Assembly: GCA_013054445.1 (NCBI GenBank)
Contig: JAAMPI010001235.1
Location: 1-17,270 of the forward strand
Direction: 5' to 3'
Origin: Cudoniella acicularis
Taxonomy: Eukaryota; Ascomycota; Leotiomycetes; Helotiales; Helotiaceae
Length of the DNA: 17,270 nucleotides
Shown: in pieces, positions 1-9,509 of the stretch
Layout: the number at the start of each line of letters is the position of its first letter
Position numbering within the stretch: the first letter of the stretch is position 1
Translations under genes and position numbers: made by a program
The notes under the pieces: generated by a model
The model's input: only the letters and a program-made list of their open reading frames with translations
The model's database searches: none
Told to the model about the DNA's origin: nothing

Positions 1-987
1 GTGAANGGGTTCTCAAGGTCTGGGCACAGGTGTGGGACTGGAAACGATAGAAGCCAAAAGCTTGGGGGTCCCCGACGCAATAAGAATGCAGGCGTATGGA
101 AAAGCTGCTGCTGCTGCTGCACCTGCGTAGAGCTAAAAGCGTCATCCAACAACAAACAACCACAGCCATCCACCTCGAGACATTATTGCGGTGCAGATTC
201 CTCATCAGCCTGTAAAAAGATACGAAAGTCGAGACTTTTTTTTTTACTCACTCGAACCCTCTTTTTCAGCCAGTCGCACGACTGTCTTTCACTTCTTGCT
301 CCTGAGTGGCCCGTCTATTCAAACTCCAAAAAAGCCCTCCCCACTCCTCCGTACGTCTGCACCAGCATTTCTTCACCAGCCGGCACCACTGGTTATATCC
401 TTCGCGTGCGCAGAAACTGATATCCAGTGACTTTGTCCTGCAGCGATCAGCTGTCCTTCCTTGATACCCACAACCTTGGACGCGAGCCCGTCCTGCTCTT
501 CCGTCTGTCGTCTTCCTCAACTCTTCTCCAGCACGAAGCATCCCTGCTTAAAACAACTCACCAGACAGCAAGAAACAAATACAGATCAGAAAAGTCCCGG
601 TGCCGCACACAAACAATGCTCCGCAATTGACGATTAAAACGAATTCCTGCGAGCCACCCAGCCCAGAACAGCAATCAGCGCTGACTATTCACCGCTCGCT
701 GGGAAGCCTTATTGGCAAGCCCACAGAACTTCTTCGCACTGGCTGTACAAGCACTTTTACGTCGCCCGTTGTGCGAAAGCCCGGCTTTTGTTCCTTTTGC
801 AGAAGAATCGCAGACTACTTCCCCAAAACTAACACGATTTCCGGGAACACAATCCCCAGAAATCCTTGAACGCCGCCTTGCTGATTTTGTCCATAAGCTT
901 CATAGCTACCAGCAGAGTTGGGAAGGAAGTGGGAAACGTCAATGTCCCGGTCCTCGGGACCATCAAGGGTTAGGGGATCAGGACTCG
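1..987 (+). promoter_or_regulatory. C/T-rich 5' leader and promoter region of the bZIP gene, with uORFs
   Basis: No protein-coding gene is convincing here. The stretch is rich in C and T on the + strand, with a run of ten T at 236-245 and a CTG repeat at about 105-120, as is common in long leaders of fungal regulatory genes. Several ATG-initiated short ORFs occur: 86-130 (14 codons, an alanine run from the repeat), 96-215 (39 codons, a leucine run), 616-630 (four codons) and 942-1079, which overlaps the main start in another frame. The bZIP frame itself is open back to the stop at 682-684 but holds no ATG before 988, so an N-terminal extension would need a spliced upstream exon. Where transcription begins cannot be seen, so which uORFs are in the mRNA is unknown. 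Position 6 is an undetermined base. Confidence 0.5.
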
Positions 988-1079
988 ATGTCGCAGAGGC
1001 CTCCTGCGTCTCGTCCTGCATCTCGCTCACCTCCCGATGGTCAAGGAATCACTTTACCATCTGTTCAGGTTCGAGATGA
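942..1079 (+). promoter_or_regulatory. Upstream ORF overlapping the bZIP start codon
   Basis: An ATG at 942 opens a 45-codon reading frame that stops at 1077-1079, 92 bases past the bZIP start at 988 and in a different frame. Both ATGs have T at -3, a weak context. If it lies in the mRNA, a ribosome starting at 942 would miss 988, so it would lower bZIP output, as overlapping uORFs do in general. Its peptide is serine-rich and resembles nothing I know, so any role would be as a regulator of initiation. That it is transcribed and translated is inference. Confidence 0.3.
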
Positions 1080-2751
1080 CGGCCAGCAATTTGGTGGACA
1101 GGCCGAAGGGCAGCGATCGCAGGCAGAAAATCGAGGATTTCAGCAGCAGGTGCAGATATCCCCACAGCATCCCCGTACCTCTCACCCCCCACCACCTGGG
1201 GAGGATTGGAGGTCTTCCGGCCCATCAAGAGATCTGGGAGTTCACTCGATTCTGAATCCGACTGAGCCAGATGGAAATAGATCGAAAGCTCGTCGCCCCA
1301 GTGGCACGGTCCTGGATTCCCCCCAATCGACCGCGGGGCCTCCATCACAGTTCGGTGCGAGCCCTTCGACTAGTACTCCACATACGTTTGCAGGCCCGCA
1401 ACCATCCTCGAGCACGCCGCCAACAGCGGAAGGGTATACCACTGGATATTCTCAACCGCGCCGGATTTTGACTCCAAGATCTCCATCTCGTACTGTCAGT
1501 TCAGGGCGGGGCCGTGGCAGGGGAACCATCGATGCTCATCGATCCCCATTTTTGCCTTCAAGGGGACGCGCATACACCATGGAGACAGGTCCATCGGAAA
1601 TCCCACCAGTACCAACACACCAAACGCAAACTCAGCAGCAATATGGATATCCACCACCAAGCTCAACACCAGCTGTCGATCGAAGAACTAGCATGCCTTC
1701 AATGCATGCCCCTCCTAGTGCTCCCCTATCACAAAGCGCGAGTCCAAGTATCTCGGCTTCCTCACAAAACCCATCATCAGCTCAGACCTCGCCGGCGTCA
1801 TTTTTGTTCCACAAAGGTGGGCACGCGCCCCAGACTTCATCTTCCTACTTTCCCGGACAGACGTTTGGCACCTCGATGCAACAGGCCGCTGGAGGAGGCG
1901 GAATGCAAGGAATGCAATACCAAGGACCGTCTGGTGCAACAGAAGGTCCGTACAGCGCTCCTGCCCCTCAGTCACAAGGAGGTGGCTCTTCTCTCCATTC
2001 CAACAGTGCTGGCAGCTCAAGGCAGACGTCAGCCAGCGATCCCATACAAGTATTGACGATCACCACGTCATCAGGGCAGTATCAGGTACCAGTGGATGTA
2101 CACCAAGCATCGCGGTTAGCTGACGAGAAGCGTGCGCGCAACGCAGGAGCATCGGCGCGATTCCGGCAACGTAGAAAAGAAAAAGAGAGAGAGGCTTCAA
2201 CCAATATTGAAAAGCTACAACAGCAAACGAGGGAACTAGAGCGAAGAGTGAGGGAGGTGGAGCAGGAAAGAGATTTTTATCGTGGAGAGCGGGACAGGTT
2301 TCGAGATGTGGTTTTTAGGACGCCGGGAATGAGGGATGTCGCGATGCAGGCACCTCCAAGCCCACTATCTATGCGACCCGGATCATCATTTCAAGGGCCT
2401 GGCCAGCAACTTGGAGGCCCTCCACCTCCTGCAGGTTATGGTCCTCAACCATCCGGATCTATGGTGGAAAGAGCGCCGAGAAGGCGAAGAATCGACACAC
2501 AAGGAGAGTTCGCAAGCTTACCTTACTCTATTCCTCCAGCCTCAACCCTTCCCCCCGTTCAAGCAACTGGGTACCCTCCAGCCCTCGGACAAGGACCTCA
2601 AAACCTTCCCCCTTTGCGTATGGAAAATCCGGCTTCAACCCAAAGCGCAGCGTCGACTCAACCACCTGCGACATCAGGTCCACCACCCTTCGATCCATAC
2701 CCTCGGCCGCCATACGAACGGGGATGGCCCGGAGACAGCTCGAGACGATAA
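988..2751 (+). CDS. bZIP transcription factor (587 aa)
   Basis: This is probably a nuclear sequence-specific DNA-binding regulator. It is a single exon; 988 is the first ATG in the frame. Residues 1-360 are low-complexity, rich in P, S, Q and G, with an RGRGRG patch, as in disordered activation regions. Just before the basic region lies a more conserved-looking block (PIQVLTITTSSGQYQVPVDV). The basic region has Asn385 and Arg393 in the N-x7-R spacing (NAGASARFR), followed by QRRKEKERE. Zipper d positions fall at A403, L410, L417, V424 and Y431, so the zipper is short and weakly leucine. The C-terminal 145 residues are P/G/Q-rich, with an RRRR stretch that could act as a nuclear signal. The Phe before the invariant Arg recalls Yap/Pap1-type factors, whereas ASARFR is closer to Zip1/Cys3-like fungal bZIPs. 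The target genes and gene name are unknown. Confidence 0.88.
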   Translation: MSQRPPASRPASRSPPDGQGITLPSVQVRDDGQQFGGQAEGQRSQAENRGFQQQVQISPQHPRTSHPPPPGEDWRSSGPSRDLGVHSILNPTEPDGNRSKARRPSGTVLDSPQSTAGPPSQFGASPSTSTPHTFAGPQPSSSTPPTAEGYTTGYSQPRRILTPRSPSRTVSSGRGRGRGTIDAHRSPFLPSRGRAYTMETGPSEIPPVPTHQTQTQQQYGYPPPSSTPAVDRRTSMPSMHAPPSAPLSQSASPSISASSQNPSSAQTSPASFLFHKGGHAPQTSSSYFPGQTFGTSMQQAAGGGGMQGMQYQGPSGATEGPYSAPAPQSQGGGSSLHSNSAGSSRQTSASDPIQVLTITTSSGQYQVPVDVHQASRLADEKRARNAGASARFRQRRKEKEREASTNIEKLQQQTRELERRVREVEQERDFYRGERDRFRDVVFRTPGMRDVAMQAPPSPLSMRPGSSFQGPGQQLGGPPPPAGYGPQPSGSMVERAPRRRRIDTQGEFASLPYSIPPASTLPPVQATGYPPALGQGPQNLPPLRMENPASTQSAASTQPPATSGPPPFDPYPRPPYERGWPGDSSRR

Positions 2752-4064
2752 TCGAACCTCCCTCCACAATTAACCCGCCCCAAAAATTTATGGAATTACG
2801 GCACATCGAAACTTGCCGAAAAAAAAACTCCGCACATACATTTCCTATATCATTCTTCTACTACTCCGACATATTAGCATTTTCCAAGCGAGCGAGCAGC
2901 ATATCTATTTTGTGTATTTCTAAAACCCTCGAGGCATATTATGGTGCCTATCCCCTACATCTTTAATCTCGAACATAACGACAGGATGGAAACAAGTGTT
3001 GCATAATACCGGGCGACCGAAGAAAACTGACCCTTCGTCTATTTGTGTGTCCATTCGACTTTATCTTTCTCAAACCGTTGCGAATATACCCCCGATGGAC
3101 CTGGACCATCCACGTTTCTTTATTGATCTTTGACATGTTTTTTCGGTCCATTTGGAGCAGTTGGCACGGAGTTCCTGTTGGCACGTTGTTTTGCCTGGAG
3201 CTGGAGCGGGCGGCATTTTGATTTGAGGGCAGGCATTTTTGGTTGGGGCTCTGAGGCTCTATAGAGTGGGAGCGGGAGTCTTGGTAGGGGATGGTTTTGG
3301 CTTTGATTTCAAGGTGGGATGGGAGGATTGCTCGATATTTGGACTGGGCGGCAAGCATGGTTTAATTCGTTGGCGGGAGGCAATCGAGTGTAAGAAGAGA
3401 CACCTGGGTGAAGGCGACAATAAATAGGTGGATGGGAGGCCAGCATGGGATTTATATAAAATCAGACTGTACAAGACGTGTATATTTTATAAGTTTATTT
3501 GTTGTTTTGCGAGGAGTTGGGGTGGCATTTTGCATTTATACCACAGCTGCAGAAGCGTTGGAGAGGGGATGATGGACTGAAGAGGCAGGAGGCAAGGAAA
3601 TACAAACCTTTGCCACTATATATATCTTGCTGCATTCAACTGCATTCGAACTATCCAAGGTACACGTGATAATGAGGGGTAGCTTTTGGAATGGGAAGCA
3701 AGTGGTCTTAGCGTTAGGAACAACAGTAAATTGTACTAAACTCTAGCTTTATAATGCTCATTACGAATCATCCATAGATTGTAAGCAATCGGCCATATTA
3801 ATTCTAATTGAATCAATTACTCAATTATTCCCTTGTAAAGGCAATTCTTGTCGTCGGATCTTTTTATCGCGGGGCATTTCCACGCTTGGCCCTATTGGGC
3901 AATGCTACCCGATGAGCTTATCTACAATGGGAAGATATCAAGACCACCACTCGAAGTTGTTTGCCCCGCTTCAGGTGTTACGCCGAGGGCATGACACCCA
4001 CCACCTTTGAAATACCTGCATAAGGAGTTGCTTATGTCTTGCAGCCCGTCACTTCTTTCCTTCG
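2752..4064. other. Intergenic: bZIP 3' region and ALDH promoter
   Basis: I see no supported gene. The first part, to about 3425, should be the bZIP 3' UTR; AATAAA-like sequence occurs near 3419. From about 3150 to 3600 the + strand is G-rich. An E-box-type CACGTG lies near 3663. The last 400 bases before the ALDH start carry two CreA-like hexamers, and the 60-100 bases before 4245 are rich in C/T with a TATAAAG at 4200-4206. Confidence 0.5.
3869..3969. promoter_or_regulatory. Pair of CreA-like sites upstream of ALDH
   Basis: GCGGGG at 3869-3874 on the + strand and its reverse complement CCCCGC at 3964-3969 both fit the CreA consensus SYGGRG. They lie about 100-200 bases upstream of the first ALDH ATG, in opposite orientation. 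In Aspergillus, aldA is subject to CreA carbon catabolite repression, so such sites make sense here. A six-base degenerate motif arises often by chance, so this is only suggestive. Confidence 0.3.
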
Positions 4065-5849
4065 ATGTCCAACCTGCTTCTCTCATTGCCTGCACAAGTC
4101 AGAAGGACAGTGTTTCAGACAATACGACCTCTTATCTTTAACCAGCACTCACTTCCTCCCCTCTCAAGACCTCTTATATTTGCTTCCTCACCCAGCAAAT
4201 ATAAAGCTTTTTCTTGTCGATTATATTCTATTTCTGCAAGCAGGATGTCTGACCTCGCCGTTGAGCTCACAGCTCCCAATGGGAAGAAATATATTCAACC
4301 AACAGGCCTGCTCATCAACAATGAATGGGTGAAGAGCAGTAACGAGCAGAAGATAGCCACGATCAACCCTACGTATGCCAGCCGCTATTACTATCATTCC
4401 AGAGTTAATATTTACACAGCGATGAATCCGAGATTACCTCCGTTTACGCGGCAACTGCTGACGACGTCGATACCGCGGTCGCCGCCGCTCGAAAAGCCTT
4501 CAAAGACCCCTCCTGGCGCGATATATCCCCCACAGACCGTGGAAACCTGATGATCAAACTCTCGGATCTCGCCGCCGAACACGCAGAAATACTCGCCACA
4601 ATTGAGACATGGGACAATGGAAAGACGTACAACGACTCTCTAGGCGACGTTGAAGAGGTCAAGGCTTGCCTGAGATATTATGGCGGATATGCAGACAAGA
4701 TTCATGGCCAGACCATTGATGTCGGACCGGCGAAGTTTGCGTACACAATTCGGGAACCGGTCGGTGTATGTGGTCAGATCATTCCCTGGAACTATCCTCT
4801 TGCAATGGCGGCGTGGAAGCTGGGTCCTGCATTGGCGTGTGGGAATACTATTGTGATAAAGGCTGCTGAGCAGACACCACTGAGTATTCTGTACTTGGCA
4901 AATCTGATCAAGGAGGCTGGATTCCCCCCAGGTGTGGTCAACATCTTGAATGGACATGGAAGAGAGGCTGGTGCGGCGATTGCGACACATTTGGGCATTG
5001 ATAAGGTTGCGTTTACCGGCAGCACTGGAACTGGAAAGGAGATCATGAAGATGGCTTCTATCAACATGAAGAACATCACTCTGGAGACAGGCGGCAAATC
5101 ACCACTGCTTATCTTTGATGATGCTGAGCTTGATCAAGCTGTCAAGTGGGCACACGGCGGTAAGCTATACATGTGTTTCCCTTTCCACGTCATGTACTAA
5201 TAAAACAGGAATTATGTCCAATCAGGGCCAAATCTGTACCGCCACATCGCGCATCCTGGTTCAAGAATCCGTCTACGAAAAATTCGTTGAAGATTTCAAG
5301 AAAGAAGTCAAAGAAATCTCCATAGTCGGTGACCCCTTCGCACCAACCACCTTCCAAGGCCCCCAAGTGACCGAAGTGCAATATGAGCGCGTCCTCGGCT
5401 TCATTCAAGCAGGCAAAGACGAAGGCGCGACTCTCGTCTCGGGAGGCGAGGCATTTACCAAAGCCTCCTCATCCGGGAAAGGCTTCTTCATCACACCCAC
5501 CGTTTTCACGGGCGTAAAACCCAGTATGAAGATCTACCGTGAGGAGGTCTTTGGGCCTTTCGTCGTCATTGCTTCTTTTAAGACAGAAGAAGAGGCCCTG
5601 GAAATGGCTAATGATACGACGTATGGCCTTGGAAGCGCGGTGTTCACAAGGGATTTAACCAGAGCGCATCGTGTTGCGAAGAGAATTGAGGCTGGTATGG
5701 TGTGGATTAATAGTAGTAATGATTCGGACTTTAGGATTCCATTTGGTGGTGTCAAGCAAAGTGGTATTGGGAGGGAGCTTGGGGAGGCGGGGTTGGCGGG
5801 GTATACGCAGATTAAGGCTGTGCATGTTAATATGGGGAGCAGGCTTTAG
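4065..5849 (+). CDS. NAD(P)-dependent aldehyde dehydrogenase, three exons (562 or 502 aa)
   Basis: Oxidises aldehydes such as acetaldehyde to carboxylic acids. Coding exons are 4065-4372, 4420-5159 and 5209-5849. Numbering from the internal ATG at 4245 (502 aa, the usual family length), the catalytic set is complete: oxyanion Asn167 in PWNYP, general base Glu265 in LETGGKSP, nucleophile Cys299 in NQGQIC, and Glu402 in EEVFGPF. The cofactor-loop block FTGSTGTGK and the C-terminal [13 protein letters not shown] are also present. The upstream in-frame ATG at 4065 adds 60 residues with many Arg/Lys/Ser, no Asp or Glu and an RLYS-ISAS block at residues 52-58, which looks like a mitochondrial presequence. 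The first ATG has T at -3 and the second has A at -3, so leaky scanning or alternative promoters could give mitochondrial and cytosolic forms. It resembles fungal aldA/ALDH1-2 class enzymes; the exact paralogue is not settled. Confidence 0.95.
4373..4419 (+). other. ALDH intron 1 (47 bp)
   Basis: It begins GTATGC and ends ACAG, with a possible branch GTTAAT about 16 bases before the 3' end. Removing it joins exon frames in phase 2 and restores a continuous ALDH N-terminal domain (INPT joined to [10 protein letters not shown]). Reading through instead gives unrelated sequence and a stop, so the intron is well supported. Confidence 0.88.
5160..5208 (+). other. ALDH intron 2 (49 bp)
   Basis: It begins GTAAGC, has a textbook TACTAAT branch at 5195-5201 and ends AACAG. 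It splits a Gly codon shortly before the catalytic block NQGQIC. Splicing joins KWAHGG to IMSNQGQIC, the expected order in the family. Confidence 0.92.
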
Positions 5850-6783
5850 GGGGGGTTTTGGTTCATGGAAGGATCCTTGAAAAGCTAGGATAAAGAGTTG
5901 GGTAGTCCATTTCTGGGGTGTTAATGACGAGTTTACGTGTTGTGGAAGTGCGGCATGATATGCGAAATAATAACGTGAAATCTTACTGTATATGAGGCAA
6001 GGATGATTCCAGAATGAGACAAGTGTCTATACACCTGTACGTAAGATCTTGAGTTCGTGACGTGAGACCATGTATATGATATGATATATTTGATACGAAT
6101 TGTGTGTGGTGTGTGGTATATATCTCATATAATAACATATCTTACCCAACTTATTAAGTTTTAAAATAATTACTTCATATTACCCCAACTAAGTGAACCA
6201 TGAACTCTAACCTCATAGTTCTTTCAAGTCGATTGAAACACAAAGCCCCAAAAAAAGGAGAGAATATGGGAAGTCAGGTGACCGACTGCCCCTTTTTTTA
6301 CGCGAGAGGAAGGCGCATAGGTGTTATTGTGACGGCATGGAATAAGCGATCAATACATGATATAGAGGGACTTCTTTTTACAGGGGAAAGTGAGGATCAA
6401 ATAATGCAGCATGTAGAAAGAGGGGGTTAGGGTTATTTTAACGCCGAGGCGTAGTGTATTGTCTCTCTTTAGATATTGAAGAGAGATGGGAAGAGTTCTT
6501 GCGAGAATATTTAAGGAGGTGGCGGTTTTAGCGGTAGTGCGGCGCTTTGCCTTGAAACTTTTCTGTGGTTTGCTAAGCGTATATAGGCACCTGCTAGAAG
6601 GTCTGAAAGACCTGATATTGTTTCTAGGGTTAGCCAAGTCTAAGTCTGACTTGACTCAAACTTGAACTTGGACTTGGTCTTGGCTAATCCTGGTTGTTTC
6701 CTTCTAAATTACTTTCGAGATTTGAAGAATTTCTCTCCCACCCCGCGCACTGCCGAATATGAAATTTAACTATAAATCATATT
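5850..6783. other. Intergenic: ALDH 3' region and spacer
   Basis: The first 350 bases should hold the ALDH 3' UTR. From about 6060 to 6180 the sequence is AT-rich with TATGATATGATAT-like and GTGTGTGG repeats. Short ORFs on both strands (for example 6200-6430) have no recognisable product. An imperfect palindrome lies at 6627-6692. Confidence 0.5.
6627..6692. repeat. Imperfect palindrome built on AAGTC/GACTT units
   Basis: TTAGCCAAG at 6630-6638 pairs exactly with CTTGGCTAA at 6679-6687, and inside it AAGTC at 6642-6646 pairs with GACTT at 6671-6675 (centre near 6658). The interior is made of repeated ACTTG/AAGTC-like words. It could be the remnant of a small non-autonomous transposon or just a hairpin in a spacer; no flanking target duplication is clear. 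Confidence 0.5.
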
Positions 6784-7104
6784 CTATATCTTCAGTCGTC
6801 CATCCATGCATTGATTTAAGTTCCGCCGCCCTAAATCAAACTTCTCCATTTCATACCTTTGAGTAAGTTCTTGATATAACTCTCGAAACTTATTCTCGGG
6901 TCGCGTCTCGGTATATCGCGAGAGGTCTTTACGCATTACTCCCCAGAGTTCATCGTCTTGGCGCAGGTGGCAGTAAATCGTCCGGTGGACTTGCCCAAGT
7001 TTTTGGCAGTGATTTATCACCATGTAATGTGTTGAAAAACTTCGTCTTTTGTGTCTTCTAATTTTGTGCTTTCTATCTTCGCGTTTTCCATCTTCATGCC
7101 TCAT
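6784..7104 (-). CDS. Doubtful small ORF, possible gene fragment (106 aa)
   Basis: It starts at an ATG and is open for 106 codons. I do not recognise it. The N-terminal third is dominated by K, R and H. The middle and end (for example LRQDDELWGVMRKDLSRY and ELYQELTQRYEMEKF) look like amphipathic charged helices with a codon mix that could be coding. There is no signal peptide or membrane segment. It lies just downstream of the decayed HET gene, on the same strand, so it could be the tail of a second broken gene in a degenerating region. It could also be chance. Confidence 0.25.
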   Translation of the reverse strand: MRHEDGKREDRKHKIRRHKRRSFSTHYMVINHCQKLGQVHRTIYCHLRQDDELWGVMRKDLSRYTETRPENKFRELYQELTQRYEMEKFDLGRRNLNQCMDGRLKI

Positions 7105-7161
7105 TTATCAATAGATTTAGACCCTTCGGCTAAGGCTTAGCTGCAATATGGAATCTGGACA

Positions 7162-9065
7162 TTAGCAAATGTGAATTATTTTGCACTCGCCGTATTCCAA
7201 GTTCCTCGCTTTGCAAACATTAGCATTAAACTTCCAGTGATCTTCTCTCATGAAGCCGTTTATCCTTAGACAGGAAGGCGAGTCGTATCGGATGATTGAT
7301 AAAACTTTTTCGTATGCTGGGAATTGTGAGTTGAAATGTCGGAGCCCGGGAAGCGACACACGAGGTCACCTGGAACTACCTCAGGTGGTACTAATTCCAT
7401 CGACTTCCCCGCTACTGCAAGTACCCTTTTTTGCAAGCACAAGGAAAATCCACGCAAAAGAAGGTTTTCATCACTGTCAGCAGAAACGTATCTCTCAAAA
7501 GCTCTACATCAGGCCTTGAATGCAGAGGGAATCAACGTGTTTATCCTCTCTCTTCTCTTATAGATTGGGCTTTGACAGTGCTCCTCAATCAAAGCTCTTA
7601 CTGTTTTCCCTCGACACCAAAAATCTTTATTTGCGTGCAGCCAGTTGAAGAACTCCTCTTTGAGGGTCTGAGGTTGATCAACGGGTTTCCATTTTGACTG
7701 CGAGTACAAGCTCATAAAGCAATCTGGGGTGTAAACGGGATCACCCCCAAAATGCATGCAAGTATGAGATATTGCCTTGATAATATCCCAAGCCTTTGGA
7801 ACATCTGCTTCCGTTCGCTGAGAAATTGCTGGAACGTTTTCGGCTTTGGGGATTGTGCAACCGGGATCTTTCCAGGGGGTAGAAGTGGACTGTATTGTGT
7901 CGCCGAAGAATACAAAAGCCCGAATACCGGAGAGAGAAAGTGAGGGGAAGTTGTGCCCGTCCGAGGGGGAACCTCCGTAGTGTTTGAGTAGCGCAAAGTT
8001 GGAATACAAGTACAGGCTACGCACCCTGTCTTTGAATATAAGGCAACTCAACAGGAGAACTGGTAGGCCGTGAGCGATATCAGTCCAGTCTGGAGTAATA
8101 GTGGCGCCATTTGCTGATAATCGGTGACAGAGGTAGCCGTAAGCTCTATCTTTCGCTATCCAGTTTTTAAAAAAGTTGAAGTATACTTTGTTCGGGGCTT
8201 GGACGTAATTCGGAGTGGGTACAAGCTGGGTTCCATCAGCACAATCCTGCGATGGCATAAATTTTATCTCGTGGATCAGTGGACAGGTTATGCTTCGTGG
8301 TGACAAGTGCTCTTGCAAGTGGGTGTCGTTTTTCGCTATCCTGCTCGCCCGCTCGAAAACTTCGAAGTGCTTCGATCTCAGGATGAGTTATTCCGACACG
8401 ATTGAGAAAGTCAAAGAACCCGTTCAACGACACTTTTAGGACCACGGAATACTCTTGACGTTCCAGCTTTTGCAATTTCTTGGATAATCCAAACTCGCTT
8501 CCGGTATGGCCGTTCAAGTATAGCTTTGAAAAACTCTAGTAGCTTGTCGGGCGAGGGCGGGACGCCGAGAACATCGTCACGTCCACGAAAATCGCGAGTT
8601 CACCAATCGTGCCCCTTATTTTTCATGCCAAGGCGTTCTTCATTAAAAAAGTCCAGGATTCGCGACATTGCGAAGACCCCTCAGCTTCTTCACCCAGCCA
8701 CACAATGACACCTTCCGCCTTCGAATAAATCGCCCCCATCCTCATGGTCTGCAAACCTCTCTCCATCATATCCTCTTGATTAATACACAACGCGTCAATC
8801 CACAACGTCATCAGATTGCTCGTCCAGAGCTGCTTGAGCGCAGCGTTGAGATTCCGGGTTGCTTGCATCGGCTATCCGTTCACGATAATCTCGTCCTTGT
8901 CCGTGGGTCACCCCAGCAATAGGAGAGCGCTTGGTACTCAGGAGGGCCAACAAGGAAGCAGTATTCGAGAGAGCAGTGGATAGTATCGTCATCATTTCCA
9001 TCCGTTGGCTTCAATGTCAATAGACGGATTTCAAAGGCGGCGAAGTCGAGGGGTTTGTATTCCAT
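7162..9065 (-). pseudogene. Decayed HET-domain (heterokaryon incompatibility) gene
   Basis: The family (PF06985) mediates non-self recognition and cell death on hyphal fusion. An intact ATG at 9065 opens the typical start, with EIRLLTL and ALSYCWGDP. The remaining HET blocks follow in order but in other frames: NLNAALKQL and LWIDALCINQ, IYSKAEGVIVWLGE (8868-8672); RPYRKRVWIIQEIAKA (about 8515-8470); DPRDKIYAIAGL (8280-8240); then a long C-terminal region with GIRAFVFFGDTIQS and VPPEVVPGDLVC (to about 7340). Single-base shifts fall near 8898, 8669, 8414 and 8240 (net -1, -1, +1, +1), and a further one near 7340 is likely. Stops interrupt the implied frame at 8872-8874 (TAG), 8600-8602 (TGA) and 7509-7511 (TGA). 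No GT-AG introns fit these breaks. Several indels sit in base runs, so sequencing error could explain some of them, but not the stops. Confidence 0.85.
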
Positions 9066-9509
9066 GGCTTCTGCGCTACAATAGAGTTCTAAAAATGAGA
9101 CTGATATCGTTCTGCATAGTATAGGATAGGCACAAGAGAGGGACCCGAGTGCTACTTTTGCGCAAAGGATACTTCGTCTAAAGGGAAGTTGCGAGACGTT
9201 CAGAAGATCAAGGCTATCTTTGGTTAGACTAAGCCATATCAGGATCCCAGCCTGGTTAGGTTACACCAAATAGTCCGTATTCGTAGGGTATTTTAGCGAG
9301 GCTCCCTCCACTCCTAAATTAAACATTAAAAATGGCAACCGTTTTAAAATTTGTTGCATCCCTATGAACAAAGTATAGTCTATCTATTTAATCATTTACT
9401 TCCTTTAAAAATAGAGCAATACTATTTTCGCGCTTCTGACTTCTGCCTCTTAGAAGCGTAAAAATAAGATGTTGATGTTGGGTTTGTCCTCGGCAGATTT
9501 AGTAACTGA

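Noticed and set aside
712..987. N-terminal extension of the bZIP protein from 712
   Set aside because: The codon at 712 is TTG, not ATG, and there is no in-frame ATG before 988; the extension also looks unlike the rest of the protein.
815..1030. Reverse-strand 71-codon ORF with a protein-like acidic stretch
   Set aside because: It is antisense to the bZIP leader, has no recognisable family and no intron or start context to support it. It is most likely a shadow of the + strand composition.
1514..2056. 180-codon ORF inside the bZIP gene
   Set aside because: An out-of-frame shadow with His/Gln-rich, family-less sequence.
2963..3358. 131-codon reverse-strand ORF
   Set aside because: It lies in the bZIP 3' region, with no motif or plausible fold.
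7162..9065. RIP (repeat-induced point mutation) as the cause of HET decay
   Set aside because: The three stops could each be a C-to-T change, but several lesions are indels, which RIP does not make, and no second copy is visible. Not supported from this window alone.
7162..9065. HET gene as an intact multi-intron gene
   Set aside because: The breaks between frames are only a few bases wide, with no room for GT-AG introns, and conserved residues continue directly across them.
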